Origin: Thuidium tamariscinum
Lineage: Eukaryota; Streptophyta; Bryopsida; Hypnales; Thuidiaceae
DNA: 64,000 bases
Reading direction: 5' to 3'
Assembly (NCBI GenBank): GCA_947034885.2
Contig: OX344751.2
Location: forward strand, 37,229,082-37,293,081
Shown here: one piece after another, positions 1-12,106 of the stretch
How positions within the stretch are numbered: the stretch's first letter is position 1
How the letters are laid out: every line of letters begins with the position of its first letter
The notes under the pieces: model-generated
Told to the model about the DNA's origin: nothing
What the model saw: only the letters and a program-made list of their open reading frames with translations
Database searches by the model: none
Program-made: the position numbers and the translations under genes

Positions 1-1930
1 ATCCAAATCATATTTACAATTGTATATAATTACACTGTGTATAATGAAGTTAGGGTTTGGTTAGACTAAAAAGTGTGTTGTCGAATGAAGAGGCCTTTCT
101 TAGGAAAATGTAGGGCTTCTAGTTGCAACTAGATTTGACGTAAGATATAAAGGCTCTTGTGCTCAAATAAACTCATATATATGCTCATATAAACCTCATA
201 ATCCATATAAGCCAAATAAAATATTACATATTTATACAAAGATAGTAAAAGTTGCTACAGATTGTGTAAATTCACTTCAAGAAGTATTTGCCACTAATTT
301 AAGTGCCACAACGGTTCCAAGATTTCAAATTGATAGTGCAATATTTCTTTGAAAAGCTAATAAAAATATTTACAAATCATCAAAATATTAACTTAAAAGT
401 TCGTATTGTATGACTTTTGGGTGAATGCAAGAAACACTTGTACTATTTGTTGCACTCTACTACAATACTCATGATTTATTCTGGAGTACTATAAAATTAG
501 AAAATTAATTTTTAAATTTTAAAGAAAATATGACTTATGTAAACACCTTTAAGACAAAGGTACTGATGGAAGGAATTGTATAGAAATTTTTTCTAAATAA
601 GAGAACTTGAAAAGTGTCAAACCTTAAGAAAATATATACCTTCATGTTTCAATTTGGAAAAAACAGTAAAGTAATTAAATACAAAAAAATATAAAGTGTC
701 CATTTGCAACAACTCTATGGAAATGGTCATCCACCCAAAAAACTACCAAAATAATATTTGATATGTTTCAAAATTCAAGCAGAAAAAAACTCACTTTATA
801 GACTTCCATACCACATAAAATTAACTATTTTCAAAAATCTTTCTTAAAAAAGCTATAAGTCTACTACACGACCATCTCATCCAAATTTCATCTCAAAATC
901 ATTAAAAAAAGGTACTCCTTAGTACTAAAACCCTCCAAATTGTCATTTGTGACATTTAATCACTAGTACTATTTTAATATTAAACTATTTTTGAAAATTA
1001 TGAAAATTTTGCAAGGTGTACAATAGTCATGAATACCTTTCTTGAAATCTTGAGTCATTTTGAGCAAAACTGCAAAAGTTATGGCCAAAAAACAGATTAG
1101 CACTTAAGTTGTGATGGGAAATAATACAAGTGTTTTTTGCATTCACCCTTTTACAGTTGGTCACAATTCTTTCTTCAGATGAAAAACAACTCTTCACTAC
1201 TTCACTTCCAAGATTATAACTTTTTAATCCTAATTCCAAAATAAGAGAACAACAACTCTTTGAAAAGCTAACATCTCATTCAATACAAATCTCATAGATA
1301 GATCTTCTTTATAAAAAAGATATGAGCCCTCAAAAATTCTACCTTCAAACTCCATGACAATCAATTTTGTCTTATTTCCTCAAGAATAATTTTCATATAC
1401 AAAATCCAAATTAAATAAGTGATAGGTTTTTGAAACTAAAAAATCAAGAAAAACATTCTCATAAAATTTCATTGCAAAATTCTTTATGTATAGTATGCTA
1501 TGGCTCTCTAAAACATAATTCTTTCCAAACTGACTATGAAGAGGAAGAAAAAGAGCCTCCACCTCATCCTCTATCCCATCCACCTAGGTAAGCAAATTTC
1601 AACCCCTAAAATGCTACATAGACAACAATTCATCCATTGATCATCCATTTTTTCCATATCTCTATCTATATTCTCTAAGTGAACTTTTAAACCCTTAAAA
1701 AACTTTAAAAGAAGGTAAAATAAGATTTACCTTTCATTTCAACAACTTCGAATACAAAATGAAGTTTTGATGTGTGTTCAAGTAATGAAATAAAAAATAA
1801 CTAATGTCAAATAGTTGTCTAAAAGAGATTTGAAGAAAACAAATGTACTTCATTTGCATCTTGAGATTCTAAAAATATTCCTCTAGTTTGACATACAAAC
1901 TGTACATTTTTATAAAGTAAACTCATATAC
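1..1930. other. AT-rich gene-free stretch
   Basis: No coding region is supported here. The open frames are short, AT-rich and without splice context or recognisable motifs. The only structure I can support is a pair of inverted 24-bp ends at 419-442 and 1125-1148, listed separately. The rest is poly-A/T-rich intergenic DNA. Confidence 0.6.
419..1148. mobile_element. Putative TIR element, about 730 bp, non-coding
   Basis: The left end begins GGGTGAATGCAAGAAACACT and the right end is its inverted repeat with one mismatch (TTTTTTGCATTCACCC reading into the flank). The flanks are TTTT on both sides, too low in complexity to prove a target duplication. A related single end is visible near 36,270-36,300 in inverse orientation. 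There is no coding capacity, so this would be a non-autonomous element. Superfamily is unknown. Confidence 0.45.
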
Positions 1931-2289
1931 AATGCAACAATGTCACAATATCATTGTTCTTGTTTAAGATCATACTATTTTTTGCTTAAGATTAGAGATG
2001 AGTTTAACATTTTGTAGTTTTTTTGAACTTGTAGACCTTATAATTTAGAGCCACAAACAATATATTTGAACATATAATCTTGTATTTAGAAGTTTTATAT
2101 TTTTATTCATTTCCTTCCTCTATATTTAGTATAAAATAAGGTTTTTGATTCATTTGCATTTTTCACCCATTGGAAGAAGAAATCCTCAAAATTGAAGAGT
2201 ATTAGTTCATTTTTCTATTCCTTTGTTTAACAAATTCTTTTTTACTTTGATCTGTAGTGAAATGCCACATTTTGTACATGACATAAGAA

Positions 2290-2625
2290 GATTTTCAACA
2301 ACTGTACAAGACTGCGAGTTCCCAAATGCTAGGAACACACTGGGAACGCTGGGAACGCGATGTTGATGTGGTCGAGCGACTGCCACGTCAGAAAATACTA
2401 ATTTTTGATTAATTTTGATTAATTATTAATTAATTTTAAAATATTAAAAAAAATTAATTATTTTTTTGCTCTTTAGTACATTCTGAAGTTTTTTGGAATT
2501 AAATTTTATTTTTTTCAAAATTCAAAAATTCAGACCAACAGGGGGCTGGTCTGCAGCAGTGGGAACAATTTCGGGGAACACCCCTCAAATGGTCTTCTGG
2601 GGGCCCAAAAATCCGCTTATGTATA
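2290..2625. mobile_element. Insertion related to the GATTTGAGGGC TIR family
   Basis: This block interrupts the dispersed repeat; the homologous repeat at 35.3 and 47.3 kb runs straight through. It contains GCGACTGCCACGTCA, which also lies inside the TIR element at 53,298-53,583, and a terminal-like CCCTCAAAT at about 2,583. Clear inverted ends are not evident, so it may be a truncated or rearranged member. Confidence 0.4.
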
Positions 2626-2965
2626 TAATATTATTATTTCTTGCTCAAAATTTCTCAAAATTTTCAAATTGCTTAAGAAATTCTAAAAATTTCATGCGTA
2701 TAGGAGACATGATTGTCATTACATCCGTATAAAAATATATTTAAGGATATTATTAGGGTTGTGAGAGCATTATGGGGGTATAATGCCAAAGTTAATAGTT
2801 TATCATAGATGCTTATATCTAAACTTTTTGCAAATCTATAGTTGCAAAAATAGGTCTTCTTTATAAGTTATAATGCTTTTCTAACTAAACAATGGAATGA
2901 TGACAAATTGGCCTTGAAAACAAGATCTGGTGTGATGAACATGAACAATATTCATTTGGCAATTG

Positions 2966-3293
2966 AAAGGGATTTGAGGGCAAGAGAAGCCCACTTTAGG
3001 ATTGTTCCCTTGCATGTTCCCTATGTTGCCAAAGAACTATGAACTAGCCCTAATGGTTGAGATTTTGAATTTTTGAAATAAAAAAGTTTTTTTTTCTTCC
3101 AAAAATTCAAGAAATTGTTAAAAAATCTCCTATAACTGATTTTTTTTAAATTAAAAAATTCAAGAGTCTTAAAAAATTATTATTTTTTCATGTAGCACTA
3201 TCTTGATGACATTAGACTATTGATGTGGCACGTTGCCATAGTCTGGAAACAAAACAACAACTTGTGGGCTTCTAATGCCCTCAAATCTATCTT
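2966..3293. mobile_element. MITE-like TIR element (GATTTGAGGGC family)
   Basis: Left end AAAGGGATTTGAGGGC at 2,966-2,981. The right end at 3,277-3,293 is the inverted GCCCTCAAATCTATCTT. Homology extends inward through GAGAAGCCCAC on the left and GTGGGCTTCT on the right. The equivalent sites of the sister repeats at 35.65 and 47.65 kb lack it. It is non-coding and about 330 bp. Confidence 0.6.
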
Positions 3294-3819
3294 AATGATT
3301 ATGAACTTGAACCCTACCGGTAGTATAGTTTTGGCTCAACATTGAATTCCCTTGGCAATAGTTACTTGAGTCTAAAGTTGTAATGTTGGATTTTTCAATA
3401 CATTGATTCTTTTAATCCTGGTTTCCTTTAATATTCAATTTCTTACTATTCTTGAATAAGGGGGTGTCCGAATGATGTGAGTGGAGTGCAAGGTTTAAGA
3501 TGGGAGCCCCCATAATCATCAATATAAGGAATTTGGCATAGTTGGAGGCATCTTCTTCTAAAAATAATATGTTTATAGTATTAGTGAGTAAAACTCATGA
3601 ATATTCAAAAAGAAAACTAGACTTTTTGGATATTGTATGTAATTTCTATAATTTCTTAAAGTATTGGCTACCTATACCAATGAAAATCTGCTACAGGTGC
3701 ATCCAAATCTGAATCTCCCAAATTTCAGCTGTCAATGAATTGCATATAAAAATGAATCCTTCAAATGCTTTAGCAAATCAAAACATATTATGTGGAAGAC
3801 AAATTCACCAAAATCTATG

Positions 3820-4070
3820 AACATGATTAGGTAAGTCTACGGACAAAGAATAGGTACAGTTTCAAAAATAGGTATTTCTACCTTACCCCTTTTGCAATTA
3901 ACAACCCCTATTGGCCTACGGCTCAGAAAGTTGGTGGATTTTGGGATGGTTTTGCGCTGCAAGTGTAATTGCACAGCACTACATTATTGAGGACAGAGTG
4001 ACCAAGAATAATTCGAAATTAATTAACCGTGCAGGACGGAGAGTCGTAAACCCCTAAATGCGCAACTGAA
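3820..4070. repeat. Short repeat shared with 47.83 kb
   Basis: The block around TATTGGCCTACGGCTCAG and TTTTGGGATGGTTTTGCGC recurs at 47,826-47,900 with a few substitutions. It lies between the dispersed repeat and the syntaxin duplication. No gene is seen. Confidence 0.5.
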
Positions 4071-4963
4071 ATAAGCACTCATATAAGAATGTAGGATTCA
4101 CAGTTCCTCATACAAACTTAATTTCTGCGGATGGAGTCTTGTTGCAATTGGTAGAAGATTCTAGATTCTCTTGCATGTAATTCTGAAAGGGATCCTGGCA
4201 AATCACAAAACCTCAACCTGGAACAGAAGGAACGCAAATGCAGAGCACTTTATTGAATAGACCTCAAACAATTTTCTACAAATTCAGAGCATGTGGATAG
4301 GCTCCCTAAACCTGAAACATTTTCTACCTTGGAAACAATTGTGAACTGCGCTAGTGAGAAATGAATAACAGCGGAATTCCACTGCAATACTGTACAGTAC
4401 TGTGCAGGTACGGTGGGAGGCCACTTCACTTGGGAGTTGAGGTTCTTTCACTGCTTCCCCGTACTCTCTGATTTTGAAGCCTAATCAGGTCATGATCAAG
4501 AGAGTTTCTTTCTTAGCGACACAGCCTGCAGTAGGACCACTCATATTCGATCTTTTTCTTTAGAGAGAGTTCCAGACAAGTGATCCTGCTGCAGGAGGTA
4601 TCGCCCAAACGCAAAAAACTGGTTTCAATTGAAAATGGAAGGGTATCAAGCAATTTAACTATATCTATATAGAACCCTGGTTTCCTTTGAAAATGGAAGG
4701 GTATCTTGAAAGCAATGACTATATCTATGAATACAGAAACGCATAGCACTGGAGTTTTCAGAGTTCATGATTTCAGCCGAGTGAATAGATCATTGTTTCG
4801 AATTCAGCCCGTGCACTTCTGGCCCCATCATCTCTTCTCAAAGTAGCAGGAATTTCACATCGTGGTCGCACGCATGTTGCCCAAATCACCGGCTCTATTC
4901 TCGGAGCAATTCAAGTCTTGAGCTTGGGCACCTCCGAATAGGGTACGAAAAATGTCTTTTTTG

Positions 4964-7900
4964 TCAGCCGAGAAAAATCACCAGCATGACGATCACGAAA
5001 AAGAAGGTGACAATGGACAGGAACAACCAATTGCGGTAATGGTTGAATGCATTGAACACCCGCAGAATGACCGGCGGATCCACCTGCAGATCGACCCGAG
5101 ACGGAACAAATTAACAACATAATTGTGTACATCCTAAGCTCTTTAATATCACACCCTATTTTTCTCGAATTGCAAGTGATTACAGGGGAGTTCTGTGGAA
5201 TTGTGACAGAAGTCAGTGTTCAATTCATGCAAAGTCCATTTCACTCGGTGTCAAAAGAGTCGATCAGGGACGTGGTCTACAATCCATTTCACACTGGTCA
5301 TTTTTTAATTGTATGCAACTTCTTATAGGACGTAACAGGAAGTGCAGAGTAGGTTTCGTATGAGGTAGGTCCGTGGAAAAGAATGTGATAATAGAGAAGG
5401 TGGTAGTAAGGAGGTCTGAGTGTAGACGCATGACAGATTGACGAGCATTTACTAATTCGTTCACGTTTCTGAAATGGACACTTATTCTCACCTGGCTTCC
5501 CCGCACAAACGAATGGTGAGCAGCGTAGACTTTGCTCAGCTTCTGCGAAATTACTAGAGACAAAGGTTTGACTTAGATTGAGAGATGAAGGAACTCACCT
5601 CCCGTTCGATGTTAGCAGGAACATTATCTTGAACTTCCAAAACGATTTCCGTATTAGGAAAAATCTGCTAGTCATGAAAAATTCATGTTAATCCAAACGA
5701 TTCAAGATTTCCCAGGCCAAACCTTTACACACGAAAGACAGCTATAAAAGTCATCCAACCAATGTCTGCAGGGTACGGACTTGGACAACTCCGTGATTGC
5801 GTATCATTTCAAACAGAAAAGGGAAGACCTGATGAAGTTCCAGAAACTTCTGTTCAAAGTCCTTCAGTGCATGATGCCGCTCTTGAATCTCAGCTATGGT
5901 GTCCCGTACCTGCACCACAGTGTCAAAGAAGAAACTGAAGGTAAAACCTCTCAGCTTGAGCTGGTAATGTAACCCTCTTGGAAGTGGAAAAACCGAGCAC
6001 AAACAACACACAGATGCGAGGCAATACAACGTCTAGCTGAACCGTTCAAGATGAACAAAAATGCTTCGAAATTTGCCCAAACAGAATGTACCTCGCCTCG
6101 TCTTCGCGCCAGAATGACAGTTCGGAAAATCGGCTCACTGTCTCCTGTTTCAATCAGGCGTGTAATCATCTGCGAACCACACAAAGCAATTGAAGAGAGG
6201 CAAAACTACAACCCCAAGCAGAAAAAACGAAGAATTGTCAAAGTCCTCATTATAAGTGCACCTAAATTTGGTCTAGGATCTCATTCAGAAGGTGTACACC
6301 CTGGGGAAGAGTCTCCAGGGATTGGCTTGCGAACAGAGGCCCAAGTAAGAAAGGTTACCTTCCGTACTCGGATATTGAGAGATAGCATTACATTTTATCG
6401 TGCTTATGACAAGAAGGATCGAAGCCCATGAACCATTCAGACTGAGTAGTTTGAGAGATCATGCAGAGAAGGGAAAAGGATGCAGACTCAGCCCTGAACA
6501 GAATCTGTGACTCGATGGAAATCCAAAACTTGCACTCGGAAGTGGATTGACGCACTTACGGATTCATCAACTTGCTGACCCGTAGCTGCGCACACATCAA
6601 TCGAAACATAGAAGTGAGATTCACAATATCGTCCAAAATCCTTCCGAGCAGCAGAATAACAGGGACTGAAATGCACATCAAATCAGTTCCAGACTCACCG
6701 GCGAAAACACGTGTTTCAACTATCTCCCGAAACCCGTCTTCAAATCTTGGCCCCAGTGCCTGCACTTCAACTTTCTCAATTTAAGCGCAAGCTTAAACTC
6801 ACATCCAAGGATTTGCAAAGCACCAAGAAAACAATGATTCAGAGATGGAGTCAGAATCTCAATCGAAGAGCTCCAGTCGCTTAATGACCGAAATCTTAAC
6901 AACGAACCTGATATTCAACCGTGAGCTCCCTCAGCCTCCTCTTCAAATTTCTGAGACGAGTCACATATAGTCGCAATGAAAAGAATCAATAACTATCTTT
7001 CTCATCTAAAGCAGAAGGCACTAACATCATATCATATGTAGGAAATGATCAATCCTGTTGTTTCAACTCATAGACAGTTCACGGTCCATCGAATGGCGGC
7101 AGCCCGAAATTCTTCAGAAGTTTAGCATGACTACTTTACAATTCTATTTCAGTCATGAACTGGGAAACAAAGTCACGAAAATCCCAACCCAGCGACCAAC
7201 AGGTCTATCAACATCCTCCAAGACAAAAAGGCTCACAACAAGGCTTACGAAGTGCGAGACATCCATGCCCGATAAGTGTGGGACCCTGCATGACGATTCC
7301 TGATTTCGCGGCTCGCAGAATTCTGCGAAGCAGCCAGCGGAAATGAAATGAAAGTTGCGTCACAGAAAAGCCCACAGACAATATAAATAGAATCGAGGGA
7401 GCTTCATTTGTGGAGAAAACGCAAGAAACGGTTGGAGAAGAGGGAGATGACAACGGCAAGGAGTTACATGAAAAGGAAAATGGCAGCAAAAATTCCACAT
7501 ACCGATCTGTCCAATGTCTCCAATTTCCCCCTTAAATCTCGAGCGAGCACACAGGTTTCATCCAGATCCTCGACCACTTTCTCCTTCAGAACTGCACATC
7601 AGTTTGTTTACTTGATAAAGAGCCTCTTGAGAAGCAGTGAAGTTCAATGTCAAAGTATCAAATCTCGGTCAGGATCATTCCTTTAATCTGGTGGTTCAAT
7701 ATCGAGTAGGAACTGTTGTGAATCCCAAGGAGCCACACCACTGCAGAATCCCCACGCTTCAACAATAGGAACAGATTTATTCAAGGAGAGGAGTATCTTA
7801 CTCCATCACATGATGCACATCATTGTGGGGTGCAACTAAGTGAGCAACCTGGTCTCTACTTGCTGTAACCTCAAAAGAACTCACACCTAAACCAACGATC

Positions 7901-9004
7901 TTGGAAGTTGCAATCAAGGGTATGAAGACCGCAAGAGCCTAAAGAAGTCGTGCCTTTCAGTTCTGTAGCTCTTGTCTCATTCCTGTAGTCCTCATTCGAA
8001 TTCTGTTAATCCATGAAAGCGGTGAGATTAATTTACATAGGTGTACGTTACCATCTGGCAAATAGTCGTTCCAGTCATGAGGCCAATTTAGATTGTTCAG
8101 GGAAAAGCAAAGAAATGGATAGAAGAAGCTTGAGATTTGGCACTGTGCAATTAGGGTGAGAGGTAGGGCTTAGATTACATCAATGCATTCATTGTAAGGT
8201 AACGAGTCTAGCATATGAGAATCGTATAAGCGCCACCTCTTAATCACTCAGTAGTTCTTGTTACTTAGCGTGAAGTCGATTGAACAAAATAAGGTTAAAC
8301 AAGTAAACATGTGATTTCACCCCCAATCAAGGCGTAAAATCTCGTGTTATCTCGAGCTTGCTGCTTCCAACTTTGCAGTCTATAGCATCCCTTATTTTAT
8401 TCCTCCTCACAGATGCACAGTCGAGTTTCACTAACACCCTTAAAAGTCAACTGAACTCCACACGAAAGAAGAACCTGAACTGCAAGATCGAAGCTACATT
8501 CACAATCAAGCTACTCCACATTACATCTCGGGTTAGGAAATTTTGGCTCAAGCCACAGGTTATTGGAAACTCGACAAACCTGCAACGTGAGTAACTTCTG
8601 CCGAATCTCATCCATGGAGCTATTGACATCGTTGAACTCCCGGAAGAATTGCATCATTTCTTGGCCAGGCGGAGCACGAATCTGAGTTGCAGAGGAAGAC
8701 GAAGCCCCCGACTCCGGGTGCGAGAATCGGACACCTCCCGTGTCCTGCACATTCACGAAGACGAGCACCATCATTAAAAGAATTCGCAGAAATAGTCACC
8801 ATTCTAGTGCACTGACCAATCCGTCCAAACCAACATTTCAGAAAGCACTGAGGTAATTAACCCCCAGGTATCTCCTGTCCACAATTCAATCGCAGTACGT
8901 ATGCAATACCAATTCAATTCGAACTCAACAACAAGGACATCGGTAACTAAGACTCCACATCCCAAATTCAAATTCGCTCAACATACCCGAGGGAGATCGT
9001 TCAT
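4964..9004 (-). CDS. Qa-SNARE, SYP1-like syntaxin (apparently intact, 13 exons)
   Basis: Plasma-membrane-type syntaxins form SNARE complexes in vesicle fusion. Exons: 9004-8987, 8744-8580, 8002-7930 (donor uncertain), 7591-7503, 7322-7249, 6950-6908, 6759-6699, 6585-6560, 6169-6092, 5909-5829, 5664-5599, 5542-5492 and 5083-4964. Joined they give about 314 residues, the usual family length. The start MNDL is typical of plant SYP1 proteins, and GTATGT follows codon 6. Visible landmarks are LETLDRS and REIVETRVFAATGQ in the Habc-linker part, IETGDSEPIF before the SNARE helix, then RDTIAEIQERHHALKDFEQK and LELHQ. The putative zero-layer Gln lies in EVQDN. The chain ends in a hydrophobic tail anchor of about 20 residues. 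The tail keeps YRNW where plants usually have a Lys-Trp. It is more divergent than a typical SYP1, so a specialised or relaxed paralogue is possible. Confidence 0.85.
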
Positions 9005-9700
9005 GGCGACTCCGACCCCACCAGCTCCAGCCGCACCGGCCACCCTCACAATCAAGCTAAGAATCAACAAATTAGTTCTACGCGGATCAACTCTTCAATT
9101 CGGGTGAAATCGTGCTTGAATGCTGATGCTGACTTGCATTGCTTCATCATCCACACTGAGCTCCCCACCTCAAAATTTTCTCTCTGATTTCAATTTCAGA
9201 CACCGCCAATTCAGAAACTAAATCATCACTGCACTGCGACTCGATATCCGAACCCAAACCTTCGCCTCCGCAGCGTCTATCCGGTGCCTCGCGCTGGAGA
9301 ATTTAACACTCGAGGCTCCAGGACGGTCGAGAGTAATTATTGCGAGGGCGAAGGCGAAGGACAAGGACATTAAACGACTTGGCGCTCTTGCTCCAATTCC
9401 AATCCGCAGGCACGGTGCTCATCAGCTAGCAGAGTAACAACTGAGACGAAAACTGAGAATGATTGGGCGCGGACAGGCTTGGCAGGACGTGCTGCTGCTG
9501 TGAGCTTATGTTTTGCAAGGCCATCCGAGCTACAGTGGTGTATCTCTGTGTGTTGCTGGTGCCAAGTTTGAAACGAGTCGGGCGGGCCTCGGGAAGCCCG
9601 TACGCAGGCGAGCGAGGTTGCCTCTTTCGAAGTGGGCCCAGCAGGATTTCCAGTGGGGGAAATCGCGGGAATTTTTAATTTTTAATTTCTGGGCAAATTC
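9005..9700 (-). promoter_or_regulatory. Upstream region of the syntaxin gene
   Basis: The sequence just upstream of the ATG is richer in G+C than its surroundings (notably 9,240-9,610) and is shared almost perfectly with 41,541-42,130. Homology becomes patchy beyond about 9,600. This is where the promoter and 5'UTR should lie. No TATA box or defined element could be assigned. Confidence 0.4.
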
Positions 9701-12106
9701 TTGGGCAAATAGCAAACGTCTAGAACATACCTATACTTGGCCCAAAATTGAGGGCATTTTTTATACTTTTACTTTGGAGAACCTAAAGTTTACCTAAAGG
9801 TTATTGGGCCTAGTTCAAATGTAGGGATTTAGCATTGCAAATAGGGTGGAGTGAGTGAGGCCAATCTTTTTTTCCCTCTCAACCATTTAAAGTAGGAACA
9901 AGATTTTTGAATGCCTCATTGTAGATTTTGCAATCTAGCTAGAACATAAAAGGGTAAAACAAGGCTATTCTACTTTTATAGTGTGAAAAGAATTATTGCT
10001 AATGTATAACAACTAAGGTAAATGCAAAAAATACTGAATTGTCACTATTAGCAATTGAATATAATTATATACTCCCTCCATTCGAAAATGATTGTCCACA
10101 ATTTTGTTAGTATTTCTTGAGCCAATTTCATTGATCATATTGTTAAAAACATAATTAGCCATCCAATGGTTTAGACCATTTTCTTGTCATATTTTCCCAA
10201 AATTGCAATTTTTGCTGCATTTATTTTAGAAGCAATAATAAACATCCTTTTGGAATCTAATTGTAGAATCTTATACCTAACTTGTTCATAATCATGTGGC
10301 ATAAATTTTATGAAGTTTGACTATGGATTGGAAGATATGAGCAATTAAAGTTATTTTTTCAAAAAGAGGTTGAAATTGTCCAATAAACTATATTGTCGAT
10401 AACTTTTCCATTATTAGTCCAAATACAATGAACCAAAGCTTCACATGTAGACAAAAAATACATTACTTTAGGAAATTTTAAAATTTAATTTTGTTCTTTT
10501 TGAAAAGTTTTTTTGGTGCTTGCCTAACTTAGTTTTAGGCTTTTTGTTTTGTAACTTGTACTCTAAGACACCAATTGAAATGAAAATTTTAATTCTTAGA
10601 TCTTATTTGCATATGTAAGGAAATTCAATACAATGTGGCTATGTACTTTATTCTTAGTATCATTTTGTCAAATAACATGTGGTTCTATAAGAATTATAAA
10701 GAGAAGTCAATTCATTTTTACTTCAATCTTTATTTTTTATTTTTTATAAATAATTCAACATGGAAATTAATACATGAGTAGGATATTTTTTTGAGAATTG
10801 CAAAATTTTCAAAGTCTCACAAATTTAATCCATAGCTAAATAAATCTTATGATTTTGTCTATACCAACTTGTAATTCAACTCTTCTATTCTTCTTTTAAT
10901 TGGATTCTTACAATCAATAACTATAGGAATTTCCAATTAGATTTTCAACACAGTTTTTATTTTCACAAAGTTTAAACATTTCCGTTCAAATTCTAAAACT
11001 ACTAAACTTACAGACATTCCAAAATAGGAAGAATTAATTCCATCTCTACATTCATAGACAAACACATCCCAACTAGGACACAACAAACACATACAAGCAA
11101 AGCAAAAACACATGAAAGCACAAAGAAATCAAAATGCAGCATGACTAGCTGGGATGCGCATTGGCATTCTCTCAACAATAGATAGAAAAAATGAATTCCA
11201 AAACAAACTAATAGGAGGCTGGGAGAAGAGGAAAGCCAACCACCACCAACTGATTCAATTGACTTCCAAATTGGAACTTACAATTCAACACTTTGTTCCC
11301 CCATTCACATAAATACTACTTAATCGGATCCAACCTACTGACCCAAGACTCGTTTCTAATTGGAATTAGCACAACATTTCCAATTGAGCTAAGTTTTTCC
11401 AACTCAACACTCTACCCAGTTCAAATTTAACTTGTGTTACTCGGAAGTAAGCAAACAAACTCCAAATTGGCTATCACAATACTAAAAGAACTGACTCCGA
11501 TTTGCTTCAAAACAAACTCAATCTTTACAAAATTAACATCCAAATGTACAACTAGGTTGTCAAAACCCAACTTAAAACCACAAAAATTACACAAAAATTG
11601 CAAAAATCAAAACCAACTAGGTTATTGACACCCCCAAACATGCTTGTCAACATATAAAAATGTATATTTCTATGTCAAACTAAAGAGTTAATTTCTAGTT
11701 ACAAAAATAATAATAATCCCCCCTCATTAATTACCCTAATTGATTTTTGTTTTAAGACACAAATTGAAATGAAAATTATATTCCCACAAAACTTGTTAAT
11801 TTTTTTAAACCCTAAAGGTTAATTCTCCTTTAGAAGTTAAGAATGGTTTCAAATTTTCTATCTCTAGAATTAATGAAGAACATTGCATTGCTTATTACAA
11901 CTAAATAAAATTAGCTAGAAAGAAGAATTATTTTGATTTACTCAAAACAACCTTAAAAAATATGACATTCAAAATAAACAATTATAATTTGGAGGGACAA
12001 AGGGTAAGTAATATAGTAAAATATAAAAATGTTAGTTCTTAGATCTTATTTGCATCTGTAAGAAGATTCAATACACTCTAGTTATGTGCTTTATTCTTAG
12101 GATCCG
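9700..12106. other. AT-rich non-coding flank
   Basis: No gene is seen. The region is collinear with 42,200-43,570, except that 10,590-11,776 appears duplicated within copy 1 (compare 10,590-10,790 with 12,030-12,106 plus 14,370-14,520). Confidence 0.6.

Larger units (their letters stand above)
1930..3460. repeat. Dispersed repeat, copy 1 of 3
   Basis: The sequence from about 1,930 on is recognisably repeated in direct orientation at about 34,930-35,760 and 46,900-47,800. Shared landmarks include the stretch ending TTTTTTGAACTTGTAGACC, a TGGAAGAAGAAA block and ATGAACATGAA. This copy is the most diverged and is interrupted by two insertions absent from the others, at about 2,290-2,625 and 2,966-3,293. 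No protein is recognised. Confidence 0.7.

Noticed and set aside
6051-6431. 126-codon plus-strand open frame (and its relative at 38,597-38,917)
   Set aside because: It is antisense to syntaxin exon 9 and flanking introns; the minus-strand exon has family motifs and splice sites, this frame has neither.
7058-7686. Several plus-strand frames of 60-92 codons (and their copies at 39.6-40.2 kb)
   Set aside because: Antisense to syntaxin exons 4-5 and introns; conserved only because the whole segment is duplicated.
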